From the NCBI RefSeq assembly GCF_004135975.1, contig NZ_CP026538.1:682001-746000 (forward strand): a stretch of 64,000 nt of DNA, given 5' to 3'. A program made the translations under genes and the position numbers. A model generated the notes under the pieces. The model was not told the origin of the DNA, did not search any database, and saw nothing but the letters and a program-made list of their open reading frames with translations. Of this stretch, positions 36,422 through 45,690 are shown one piece after another. Source of the stretch: Solidesulfovibrio carbinolicus (GTDB lineage Bacteria > Desulfobacterota > Desulfovibrionia > Desulfovibrionales > Desulfovibrionaceae). Every line of letters begins with the position of its first letter. The first letter of the stretch is position 1.

Positions 36422-36524
36422 GCGTTCGGTCGCCCCTTTTGTGGGGCGTGGGAACGACAGTCCGGGCGGACGGCAATCCTGGCTGCCCTCGCTCTCCCCA
36501 AACCCCTGCCAGTCGTCGGCAACG

Positions 36525-36587
36525 CGCCCCCCTTTACCCTTTCTCCCATACCAGGGGTCCGGGGCCGGACCCCTGGTATGGGAGGCG
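36525..36587 (-). repeat. Dispersed 3' palindromic repeat, copy 5 (perfect 18-bp palindrome)
   Basis: Arms 36545-36562 and 36565-36582 are perfect inverted repeats (CCCATACCAGGGGTCCGG) with a two-base centre, preceded by the CCCCCCTTTACCCTTTCTC edge shared with other copies. It sits in the 317-base gap between the small membrane protein and the stop of fcl; nothing else is seen there. Confidence 0.65.
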
Positions 36588-36669
36588 GTCGGTCGGGCGG
36601 TGGCGGCGTTGGCGGGCGCGGCACGAGAGCAGAGAGAGAACGATCAGATGGCGTGAAGAGAATTGATTG

Positions 36670-37626
36670 TTAATCCAGGCGGGCGGATTCGATGTTGTCG
36701 AGGAACCACTGGTAGGTTTCGGCCAACCCCGTCTCCAGGCTGATGGTGGGGGTCCAGCCCAGGGCCTTGAGGCGGCTTATGTCCACGAGTTTGCGGGGCG
36801 TGCCGTCGGGGCGGGACGGGTCGAAAACGATGTCGCCGGCAAACCCGGTGACCTTGGCCATGAGCCGGGCCAGCTCGGCGATGGCGAGCTCCTGGCCGGT
36901 GCCGATGTTGATGATCTCCTCGTCGTCGTAGCGCTCGAAACAGGCTACGGCCGCCTCGGCCATGTCGCGTACATGGAGAAATTCGCGCAGCGCCTTGCCC
37001 GTGCCCCAGACCGTGACCGCCGCGTCGCCGCGCGTCCTGGCTTCGTGGAAGCGGCGCATGAGCGCGGGAATGACGTGGGAATTGACTGGCGTGAAGTTGT
37101 CGCCGGGGCCGTAAAGATTGGTCGGCATGAGGCTTATGGCGTCAAAGCCGTATTGGCGGCGGTAGGCCTGGCACATCTTGATGCCGGCGATCTTGGCGAT
37201 GGCGTACCACTGGTTGGTTTCTTCCAGGGGGCCGGTCAAAAGCGCCGATTCCGGCATGGGTTGCGGGGCGAATTTGGGGTAGATGCAGGAGGACCCCAGG
37301 AACACGAGTTTTTTCACGCCGCTTTTATAGGCCGCGTCAATGACGTTGGTCTGGATGAGCAGGTTGTCGCGGATGAAATCGGCCGGATAGGCGCTGTTGG
37401 CGTGGATGCCGCCGACCTTGGCCGCGGCCAGGAACACGGCGGCCGGCTTGGCGGCCGCGAAAAAGGCGCTGACCTCGGCCTGGCTGGTCAGGTCGAGTTC
37501 CCGATGGGTGCGGCTGAGGACGTCGTGGCCTTTGGCGGCGAGAACCTTGGCGATGGCGGAGCCGACAAGGCCCCGGTGGCCGGCGACGAAAATGGGGCCG
37601 GCGGCGGCTTCATGGGGCATGTTCAT
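36670..37626 (-). CDS. fcl: GDP-L-fucose synthase
   Basis: 318 residues from the ATG at 37626 (an in-frame GTG lies at 37644). It reduces and epimerises GDP-4-keto-6-deoxymannose to GDP-L-fucose for surface glycans. NAD(P)-binding GHRGLVGS is at 16-23, LGSSCIYP carries the catalytic Ser, and YAIAK provides Tyr141 and Lys145. [14 protein letters not shown] is the substrate loop. The usual partner gmd is not in this window. Confidence 0.94.
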   Translation of the reverse strand: MNMPHEAAAGPIFVAGHRGLVGSAIAKVLAAKGHDVLSRTHRELDLTSQAEVSAFFAAAKPAAVFLAAAKVGGIHANSAYPADFIRDNLLIQTNVIDAAYKSGVKKLVFLGSSCIYPKFAPQPMPESALLTGPLEETNQWYAIAKIAGIKMCQAYRRQYGFDAISLMPTNLYGPGDNFTPVNSHVIPALMRRFHEARTRGDAAVTVWGTGKALREFLHVRDMAEAAVACFERYDDEEIINIGTGQELAIAELARLMAKVTGFAGDIVFDPSRPDGTPRKLVDISRLKALGWTPTISLETGLAETYQWFLDNIESARLD

Positions 37627-37692
37627 GGACGCGACAGGTAGCACGACCGGGCCGGGCTGCCTAGACCGTCGGGCGGGAAAAGTGTCGCCGGA

Positions 37693-38019
37693 TCAGCCGG
37701 GCAGCAGCGTGGCCAGCGTCTGGCGCAAGGTCGCGGCGGCGCGTCTGGCCGGGGCAATTTCGCCTTGGCGGGCGGCGGCGCAGGCGTGCTCGGCGGTCTG
37801 GGCCAGCTCGGCCAGGCCGAGATTCAACAGATTGCCCTTGAGGCCGTGGGCGGCCTCGGCGCAGGCGGCGAGGTTGTGGCCGGCCGCGGCCTGGTCCAGG
37901 CGGGCCAGGGCTTCGGCCAGGACCGGTCCGGCCACGGCCAGGGCTTCTTCGGCCTCGGCCGCGAGCAGCTCGTGTTCCCCAAGCAGGAAAACCAGGGCAC
38001 GGCGTCTGGGATCGTGCAT
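37693..38019 (-). CDS. HPt phosphotransfer protein
   Basis: 108 residues forming a helical bundle; AAHGLKGNLLNLG supplies the phospho-accepting His58. Its ATG overlaps the stop of the upstream hybrid kinase (TAATG), so the pair is translationally coupled and the HPt is the natural phosphate acceptor of that kinase's receiver. A downstream output regulator is not found here. Confidence 0.88.
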   Translation of the reverse strand: MHDPRRRALVFLLGEHELLAAEAEEALAVAGPVLAEALARLDQAAAGHNLAACAEAAHGLKGNLLNLGLAELAQTAEHACAAARQGEIAPARRAAATLRQTLATLLPG

Positions 38020-39990
38020 TATGTCCAGGTCCGGTTGGGCGCGGTGGCGATCTCGGCCAACACGGCCTCAAGGTCGTTTATGCGGTAGGGCTTGGAGAAA
38101 TAGGCGTTCATCCCGGCCTGGCGGCACTGGGTGTCGTCGTCTTCGGTGGCCTGGGCGGTCAGGGCGATGATGGGCGTCGTCACGCCGTGCTCCCGCAGCC
38201 GGCGGGAGGCTTCCAGGCCGTCGAGGATGGGCATGCGCACGTCCATGAACACGACATGGTAGGGCGCGTCGGCATCCCGGGCGGCCAGCACCAGACGCAC
38301 GGCTTCCTGGCCGTCGCTGGCGAAGTCGGCTTGGCCCACGCCGAGTTTTTGCAGGATTTTTTGCAGCAAAAAGCGGTTGTAGGGGTTGTCCTCGGCCACC
38401 AGGGCGCGCAGTCCCCCGAAGTCGGCGGCCGAGGGCAGGGGCAGGTCCGGCCGGGGGTGGGCGGCCTGGGGCTCGGGCAGGGACAGGGTGAAGGAGAAGA
38501 CGCTGCCGCGCCCGGGACTCGTGTCCAGTTCCAGGCCCGATCCGCCGAGCAGCTCCACCAGCCGGTTGGAAATGGACAGCCCCAGGCCCGTGCCGCCGGG
38601 GTTGCGGGCCACGGCGTCCTCGGTCTGGACAAAGGGCTCGAAGATGCGTTCCCGGACCTCGGGAGTGATGCCGGGGCCGGTGTCGCGCACGGCGAAGGTG
38701 ACGCGCGGGGGGGCGTCGTGGCCCAGGTTGGCCGTGGCGCGCCTGGCCGAAAGGGTCACGCGGCCGCTGGGCGTGAACTTGATGGCGTTGGACAACAGGT
38801 TGAGCAAAATCTGCTTCAGGCGCACCGGATCGCACAGCACCACCCGGGGCAGGGACGGGTCGCGTTCGATGGCCAGGGTCAGCCCCTGCTGGTCGGCGGC
38901 CTGGGCCATGACCCGGCGGACTTCCTCCAGAAGCCGGTCGATGTCCATGGGCGCGGGCCGGATTTCTAAACGCCCCATCTCGATGCGGGAAAAATCCAGG
39001 ATGTCGTTTAAGATGACGAGCAGGCCTTCGCCGGCGGCGCGCATGGTTTCGACGCATTCCCGCTGTTGCGGCGGCAGGTTGGCCCCGAGCAGCAATTGGG
39101 ACAGGCCCATGATGGCATTGAGCGGCGTGCGGATTTCATGGCTCATGTTGGCCAGGAAGGCCGATTTCATGCGGCTGGCTTCCTCGGCCTGAACCTGGGC
39201 CCGGATGATGTCGGAGACGTCCACGAAGGATTCGATGCCGCCGGTGGATCGGCCGCCGGCGTCGAGGATGGGAGCGGCGTTTTTGAGGATGGTGAGGCGT
39301 TTGCCGCCCCGGGCGGCAATGGTGGATTGGCGTTTTTGCACGGCCGCGTCGGCGGGGCGGGCCGGGCAGGGCGACGGCGGCGATTCCCGCAGGAGCTGGG
39401 ATCGGGGGCGGCCCAGGGCCTGGTCGCGGCTAAAGCCGGTGATGGCCGTGAATTCGTCGTTGATCGTCACCACCACGTCGTCGCGGTTGACGATGCAGAT
39501 GGCGGCGCCGGCGATGGTGATGACCTGTTCGAGGAAGCGCTTTTCGCGTTCCACGCCAAGGCGCGCCTCGACCAGCGGCGTGACGTCGATGAGCGAGACG
39601 ATAAGTCCGGCGAACGCGCCGTCCTCGATGACCGGCTGGAGCTTGACCGTGACGTCACGCTCGCCGATCCGGTTTTCGAAGGAGACCGGGGTGGAAGCCA
39701 CGCCCCGGCGGAAGAGATCGAGAAAGGCGGCGGCTTGGTAATCTTCGGTTTCCAGGCCCAGGACTTCGAGGTTCGCGCCGAGCACCGCGTCTCGGGAGCG
39801 GCCAAGCCAGGCCAGATAGCGGTCGTTTATTTCGGCGATGACGCCCGAAGGGGCGACAAAGGCAATGGCCTGGTCCAGGGCGGCGATGATGGAGGTGAGC
39901 CGGGCCAGGCGTTTGTCGGACGTGCCGTTTTGCCCGGCCCGGACCGGGCGCGCGGCGGACAAAGAAGCCGCGCGACGGCGACTGGGACGG

Positions 39991-40665
<675 letters not shown>

Positions 40666-40858
40666 GGCGGCTCCGGCTGAAGGATTGTGACGCGCACGGC
40701 GTCTTGATCCCATGGATAGACCGGCGGCCGCCCCGGGTCAAGGCAGGCAAGGCGGCGGCGGGCCGTTCGGGACCGTTGTCACAAATCCGCCCGAGGCGTA
40801 TGCCGGAAATGGCCCGGAAACGGACGGCGTAACCGACGTCACGCGTTCTTGTCCCCCG

Positions 40859-40876
40859 CGTCACCGGACCGTAACG
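40859..40876 (+). promoter_or_regulatory. Possible Pho-box-like direct repeat before pstS
   Basis: CGTCACC and CGTAACG are spaced to an 11-base period, as in Pho boxes, about 80 bases before the pstS start; a related CGTAACCGACGTCACG lies 30 bases upstream. The match to the enteric consensus is weak, so this is tentative. The remaining sequence of 40666-40957 holds no gene. Confidence 0.25.
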
Positions 40877-40957
40877 GAGCCTTCCTACCTTCACCACGTC
40901 ACCTGGGGCAATTCGCGCCAACCTTGCGCGACCATCACTTTTCTACGGAGGATTCTC

Positions 40958-41761
40958 ATGAAAAAGCTTATTGGCATCGTGGCCGCGTTTCTGATGATGG
41001 CCTCTACCGCTCTGGCCGACACCACCATCAAGGTCGACGGTTCCACCACCGTTCTGCCCATCATGCAGAAGGTCGTCGAGGCCTACATGAAGGCGCACCC
41101 CGACGTGAAGATCTCGGTTTCCGGCGGCGGCTCGGGCAACGGCATCAAGGCGCTCATCGACGGCGCCACCGATGTTGCCATGGCCTCCCGCGCCATGCAG
41201 CCCAAGGAACTCGACCTGGCCAAGACCAAAAACATCGCGCCCAAGCAGATCGTGTGCGCCGTCGACGCCATCGTGCCCGTGGTCAACCCGGCCAACAAGC
41301 TGACCGAGATCACCACCGACCAGCTCAAAGACCTCTACATGGGCAAGATCACCTCCTGGAAGGACCTGGGCGGCGAAGGCCCGGTGGTCGTCATCTCCCG
41401 CGACACCTCTTCGGGCACCTACGAGAGCTGGGAAGAGCTGGTCATGAAGAAGGAGCGCGTGTTCCCGGGCGCCCTCATGCAGGCTTCCAGCGGCGCCGTG
41501 GTTCAGGCCGTGAGCAAGAACAAGAACGCCCTGGGCTACATCGGCATAGGCTATCTCGACGCCTCCACCAAGGCCCTGAAGGTCAACGGCGTCGAGCCCA
41601 CGGCCGAAAACGCCAAGGCCAAGAAGTTCCCCGTCTCCCGCGACCTCTACATCTACACCAACGGCGAGCCCGCCGGCGCGGTCAAGGGCTTGATCGACTT
41701 CCTGCTTGGCGCCGAAGGCCAGAAGCTCGTCAAGGAAGCCGGCTTCGTCTCGATCAACTAA
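40958..41761 (+). CDS. pstS: Phosphate ABC transporter substrate-binding protein PstS
   Basis: 267 residues, signal peptide cleaved near ALAD. It binds phosphate in the periplasm: VDGSTTVLPIMQK, SVSGGGSGNGIKALIDGATDVAMASR and VISRDTSSGTYESWEE are the ligand loops of the PstS family. A GGAG site precedes the ATG. A very stable hairpin separates it from pstC, consistent with higher output of the binding protein. Confidence 0.94.
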   Translation: MKKLIGIVAAFLMMASTALADTTIKVDGSTTVLPIMQKVVEAYMKAHPDVKISVSGGGSGNGIKALIDGATDVAMASRAMQPKELDLAKTKNIAPKQIVCAVDAIVPVVNPANKLTEITTDQLKDLYMGKITSWKDLGGEGPVVVISRDTSSGTYESWEELVMKKERVFPGALMQASSGAVVQAVSKNKNALGYIGIGYLDASTKALKVNGVEPTAENAKAKKFPVSRDLYIYTNGEPAGAVKGLIDFLLGAEGQKLVKEAGFVSIN

Positions 41762-41789
41762 GCCCCGCCCGCCCCACGAAGAACCCTTC

Positions 41790-41825
41790 GCGCCCCGGGC
41801 CGCCGCTTGAAGCGGCCCGGGGCGC
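41790..41825 (+). terminator. 14-bp perfect hairpin between pstS and pstC
   Basis: GCGCCCCGGGCCGC (41790-41803) pairs with GCGGCCCGGGGCGC (41812-41825) around an eight-base loop. There is no U run, so it more likely attenuates read-through or protects the 3' end of pstS mRNA than stops transcription fully. Confidence 0.7.
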
Positions 41826-41843
41826 GCTCCCGGGAGAGACGCC

Positions 41844-42737
41844 ATGGCCATGTCGCGCCAGTCCAAGGACAACCTGATCCGCAACGCCTTTTTCCTCACG
41901 GCCTTAAGCTCCATCGTGGCCCTGGCCCTTATTATGCTCTACCTCTTCATCGAGGGCCTGCCGATCTTCAAGATCGTCTCGGTGACGGACTTCCTTTTCG
42001 GCCACTACTGGTATCCCACTTCCGAACCCCATGAGTTCGGCATCTTTCCGCTCATCGTAGCCTCGCTGGCCGTCACGGCCCTGTCCTCGGCCATCGCCAT
42101 CCCCCTGGGCGTCATGACCGCCATCTACCTGGCCGAAATCGCCAGCCGCCGCACCCGCGACATCTTCAAGCCCATCGTGGAGCTGCTGGCCGCCCTGCCT
42201 TCCGTGGTCATCGGCTTTTTCGGCATGGTGGTGGTCGCGCCGTTTATCCAGGAAACCTTTGATCTGGCCACCGGGCTCAACCTTTTTAACGCCGCCATGA
42301 TGCTGGCGTTCATGTCCGTGCCCACCATTTGCTCGGTGTCCGAGGACGCCATCTACGCCGTGCCCCGGGAACTCAAGGAAGCCTCCCTGGCCCTGGGGGC
42401 CACCCACTTCGAGACCATCGCCAAAGTGGTACTGCCGGCCTCGCTGTCGGGCATCTCCACCGCCGTCATGCTCGGCATGTCCCGGGCCATAGGCGAGACC
42501 ATGGTCGTGTTGATGGTGGCCGGCGGCGCGGCCATGATCCCCACCTCGATTTTCTCCCCGGTGCGGCCCATGCCGTCGAGCATCGCCGCCGAAATGGCCG
42601 AGGCGTCCTTCCGCGGCGACCACTACCGGGCGCTTTTCGCCATCGGCATCGTGCTGTTCCTTTTCACCCTGGCCTTTAATCTCATCGCCAGCCATGTGGC
42701 CGAAAAGCACAAGCAGGTCGGCGCGGCCACCCTGTAA
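41844..42737 (+). CDS. pstC: Phosphate ABC transporter permease PstC
   Basis: 297 residues, six membrane spans. GIFPLIVASLAVTALSSAIAIPLGVMTAIYL opens the transporter core, ELLAALPSVVIGFFGMVVVAPF and ELKEASLALGATHFETIAKVVLPASLSGI (EAA loop) are typical. It pairs with PstA in the inner membrane. An AGAGACGCC site precedes the ATG; pstA follows 18 bases later. Confidence 0.95.
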   Translation: MAMSRQSKDNLIRNAFFLTALSSIVALALIMLYLFIEGLPIFKIVSVTDFLFGHYWYPTSEPHEFGIFPLIVASLAVTALSSAIAIPLGVMTAIYLAEIASRRTRDIFKPIVELLAALPSVVIGFFGMVVVAPFIQETFDLATGLNLFNAAMMLAFMSVPTICSVSEDAIYAVPRELKEASLALGATHFETIAKVVLPASLSGISTAVMLGMSRAIGETMVVLMVAGGAAMIPTSIFSPVRPMPSSIAAEMAEASFRGDHYRALFAIGIVLFLFTLAFNLIASHVAEKHKQVGAATL

Positions 42738-42755
42738 GCGACCAGGAGCGACATC

Positions 42756-43634
42756 ATGAACCAGACCGCCCTCACCCATGCCGGGCTGGCCCGCCGCCAC
42801 CGCACCCAAAAAATCATGTGGGGCGTTTTCGGGGCCTCCTCGCTCATCAACATGGCCGCCTTGGTGCTTATCTGCGGCTTTTTGCTCGTCAAAGGCTTGC
42901 CGGCCATCAGCTGGTCGTTTTTGACCGAAATGCCCCGCGACTCCATGACCGCCGGCGGCATCCTGCCCTGCATCCTGGGCACCCTCTATTTAAGCCTGGG
43001 CACCATGTGCGTGGCCTTTCCCCTGGGCGTGGCCTCGGCCATCTATCTCAACGAATACGCCCGGCCCGGCCGCACCCTGCGGCTGATCCGCCTGGGCATC
43101 AACAACCTGGCCGGCGTGCCCTCGGTGGTCTTCGGCCTGTTCGGCCTGGCCTTTTTCGTCACCTTCTTCGGCCTGGGCGTGAGCCTTTTGTCGGGCATCC
43201 TGACCCTGTCCATCCTCGTGTTGCCGGTCATCATCGGCACCGCCGAAGAGGCGCTCAAGTCCGTGCCCCAGACCTACCGCGAAGCCTCGCTGGGCCTTGG
43301 GGCCACCAAGTGGCAGACCATCCGGCTGGTGGTCCTGCCGGCGGCCATGCCCGGCATGCTCACCGGCGCGATCCTGGGCCTTTCCCGGGTGGCCGGCGAA
43401 ACCGCGGCCATCATGTTCACGGCCTCGGTCTTTTTCACGCCCTACCTGCCCACAAACATCACCGATTCGGTCATGGCCCTGCCGTACCACATCTACGTCC
43501 TGGCCACGGCTGGGACTGACATCGACCAGACCCGGCCCCTGCAATACGGCACGGCGCTGGTGCTCATCGTTCTGGTCCTCGGCATGAACCTCGGGGCCAT
43601 CCTCTACCGGGCCAAGCTGCAAAAGAAGCGGTAG
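42756..43634 (+). CDS. pstA: Phosphate ABC transporter permease PstA
   Basis: 292 residues with six spans: GILPCILGTLYLSLGTMCVAFPLGVASAIYLNEYA, NNLAGVPSVVFGLFGLAFF and the EAA loop TYREASLGLGATKWQTIRLVVLPAAMPGM. The operon ends here; pstB and phoU, usually next, are missing and must be elsewhere. Confidence 0.95.
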   Translation: MNQTALTHAGLARRHRTQKIMWGVFGASSLINMAALVLICGFLLVKGLPAISWSFLTEMPRDSMTAGGILPCILGTLYLSLGTMCVAFPLGVASAIYLNEYARPGRTLRLIRLGINNLAGVPSVVFGLFGLAFFVTFFGLGVSLLSGILTLSILVLPVIIGTAEEALKSVPQTYREASLGLGATKWQTIRLVVLPAAMPGMLTGAILGLSRVAGETAAIMFTASVFFTPYLPTNITDSVMALPYHIYVLATAGTDIDQTRPLQYGTALVLIVLVLGMNLGAILYRAKLQKKR

Positions 43635-43650
43635 TACGCGAAGAGAAAGC

Positions 43651-43726
43651 AAGAAAAGATGCCTCCGGCGGCCGGGGGCCTGAGGCCCCCGGACCCCCCA
43701 GTTGAAGAAAGGGGATAAGGGGGAGG
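43651..43726 (+). repeat. Dispersed 3' palindromic repeat, copy 6
   Basis: GATGCCTCCGGCGGCCGGGGGCCTGAGGCCCCCGG and a CCCCCCAGTTGAAGAAAGGGG tail follow the pstA stop by about 17 bases, in the sense orientation. Confidence 0.75.
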
Positions 43727-43789
43727 CAGGAGGGTGCGTTTGGACGGTAGGTTGGTCCGAACCGGCACGGCAACGAGCCGGAAAAGATG

Positions 43790-43832
43790 AAAAAAGGCGG
43801 CGTGGACGCGTAAGGCGTCCCGCCGCTTTTTG
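43790..43832 (+). terminator. Intrinsic terminator downstream of pstA
   Basis: A two-part stem: AAAAAGGCGGCG pairs with CGCCGCTTTTT (one bulged G), enclosing GGACGC/GCGTCC, and is followed by TTTTTGTTT. Confidence 0.85.
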
Positions 43833-43904
43833 TTTGGCCCGGGACTCCGGGCCGGGACTTGTCCGCAAACGCCGGCCCGGCCCGGCGAACCAGGGAGGCT
43901 TCGC

Positions 43905-45113
43905 ATGACCGACGGCGGCGACGCGACGGGACGCAAGAACTACGTCCTGGACACCAACGTGCTCATCGAAAATCCGCAATGCGTGCTCAAGCTGCGAAAC
44001 GGCGTGGAAAACGCCATCCACATTCCCTACCACGTGCTCATGGAGCTGGAGGCGCTCAAAAAAACGCCCAAGCTGCGCCATATCGTGGCCAACGTCATCG
44101 GCGTTTTAAGCGATAACCGCGACCACATCCACTTCATCCAAAACGACAAGAGCCATTCCGCTTTCACCGACATCGTCGACAACCACATCCTCGACGAAAT
44201 CCAGGCCTCCACCATCGATGACCCGGTGCTGGTCACCAACGACCGAATCCTCAAGCTCCAGGCCGAACTGCGCGGCATCAAAAGCGAGGAGCTGCGCGAC
44301 TCCAAGCCCTTCGAGTCGGAATCCCAGCGCTACACCGGCTTCGTGGAAGAGGGCGAGGACATCGTGCCCAACTGCTTCAGTTGGCGCGAGGGCAAACCCG
44401 TGCTCCACGCCCCGGACGGCGAGCGGGTCATCAGCCACACCTGCGACGTCTGGAACGTGCGCCCGCGCACGGTCTACCAGAACCTGGCTCTGGAACTCAT
44501 CATGGCGCCTCACATCGACCTCGTCTCCATCCAAAGCGAGGCCGGCTACGGCAAGACCTTCCTGGCCCTGGCCGCCGCCCTCTACGCCGTGCAGGAGAAA
44601 AAGCAGTTCGACAAGATTTTCGTCTTAAAGCCCACCATCGAGATCGGGGCCAAGATGGGCTACCTGCCCGGCGACGTGTCGGAGAAGATGGAACCCTACG
44701 TGAAATACGTCTTCGATCTGCTGGTCAAGCTCCACCGTTGCCGGGCGGCCAACAAGGTCTTCCTCAACCCCAACGATGAGATGCTGCGGGTCAATCCCAA
44801 GAAGTTCGAGATCCTGCCCCTGGCCTACGTGCGCGGCATGAACATCGAAAACGCCTTCGTGGTCATCGACGAGGCTCAGAACCTGGCCCGCTCGGAAGTC
44901 CGGGCGCTTCTGACCCGCATGGGCGAAGGCGTCAAATGCGTGGTCCTTGGCGACACCTCCCAGGTGGACAACCCCTATCTCAACGAGGCCAACAACGGGC
45001 TCAACTGGATCGTGCGCAAGTTCAAGGGGTTCCCCAATTACGCCCACATCGTGCTCAAGGGCGAACGCTCGCGCGGGCCTATTACCGATATGGTGCTTCG
45101 ATCCAAGCTCTAG
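43905..45113 (+). CDS. PIN-PhoH fusion ATPase
   Basis: 402 residues from the ATG behind AGGGAGG. An N-terminal PIN domain (YVLDTNVLIEN, Asp16; DDPVLVTNDRIL) is fused to a PhoH ATPase with Walker A SEAGYGKT near 211-218, KPTIEIGAKMGYLPGD and Walker B FVVIDEAQNL near 316-326. This YlaK/PhoH2-type architecture unwinds and cuts RNA in characterised relatives. Standing next to pst genes echoes the phosphate-starvation link of PhoH, but the terminator between them implies a separate transcript. Confidence 0.92.
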   Translation: MTDGGDATGRKNYVLDTNVLIENPQCVLKLRNGVENAIHIPYHVLMELEALKKTPKLRHIVANVIGVLSDNRDHIHFIQNDKSHSAFTDIVDNHILDEIQASTIDDPVLVTNDRILKLQAELRGIKSEELRDSKPFESESQRYTGFVEEGEDIVPNCFSWREGKPVLHAPDGERVISHTCDVWNVRPRTVYQNLALELIMAPHIDLVSIQSEAGYGKTFLALAAALYAVQEKKQFDKIFVLKPTIEIGAKMGYLPGDVSEKMEPYVKYVFDLLVKLHRCRAANKVFLNPNDEMLRVNPKKFEILPLAYVRGMNIENAFVVIDEAQNLARSEVRALLTRMGEGVKCVVLGDTSQVDNPYLNEANNGLNWIVRKFKGFPNYAHIVLKGERSRGPITDMVLRSKL

Positions 45114-45128
45114 CGTCCTTGGCGGCTT

Positions 45129-45162
45129 CGCGCCGGCCCATCCAGGAGGACGGGCCGGCGCG
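45129..45162 (+). terminator. Hairpin after the PIN-PhoH gene
   Basis: CGCGCCGGCCC (45129-45139) and GGGCCGGCGCG (45152-45162) form an 11-bp perfect stem 15 bases after the stop. No U run follows. Confidence 0.55.
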
Positions 45163-45185
45163 TATGATGCGGAAGTGAGGGGCTA

Positions 45186-45518
45186 TCAGCGTCCCATTCT
45201 CTGTCCCATGCCTTGTCCCATGCCCGGGCCCATGCGGCCTTGGCCGCCTCCCTGATTGGCCGGTCCGGCCTGCATCCAGCCGCCCATGCCCTGGCGGCCC
45301 CGGGCGGCCTGATTGTTGTTCCAGGCGGCCATGCGCCGGCCCTGGCCGCGTTCGCCGTAGGCGGCGTTGCCGTAGCCGGGGCAGACGCTGGACGAGGCGT
45401 CGGTCGAGGTCCAGCCGCCCATGCCGGAGCCTCTGCCGTTTCCCATGCCGCCAGCGTACACGCTTCCGGCAAGAAGCGTCATGGCCAGGAACGCAACAAT
45501 GCCCATGGTCCGTTTCAT
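45186..45518 (-). CDS. Small secreted Gly/Met/Gln-rich protein
   Basis: 110 residues behind AAAGGAGCACC. The signal peptide (MGIVAFLAMTLLAGSVYA) precedes a low-complexity mature part with MGNGRGSGMGGW, one Cys (SVCPGYGNAAYG) and a C-terminal run of MGPGMGQGMGQ. Met-rich composition suggests metal (copper) contact, but this is speculation; no family recognised. Confidence 0.75.
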   Translation of the reverse strand: MKRTMGIVAFLAMTLLAGSVYAGGMGNGRGSGMGGWTSTDASSSVCPGYGNAAYGERGQGRRMAAWNNNQAARGRQGMGGWMQAGPANQGGGQGRMGPGMGQGMGQRMGR

Positions 45519-45690
45519 CAGGTGCTCCTTTGCGCCAGGACAAGGTCCTGGCTGAGGTTGCGGTTGCCCTGATGTTGAGCAAGATGCGGGCCATGGGCCG
45601 AGGATGGGAAAAAAGAGTTATATTAGGACGTTACGTTGCGTCGTTGGAGCGCGCCACGTTCTAGGAACGTACAGAATTCATACGGGGTGG

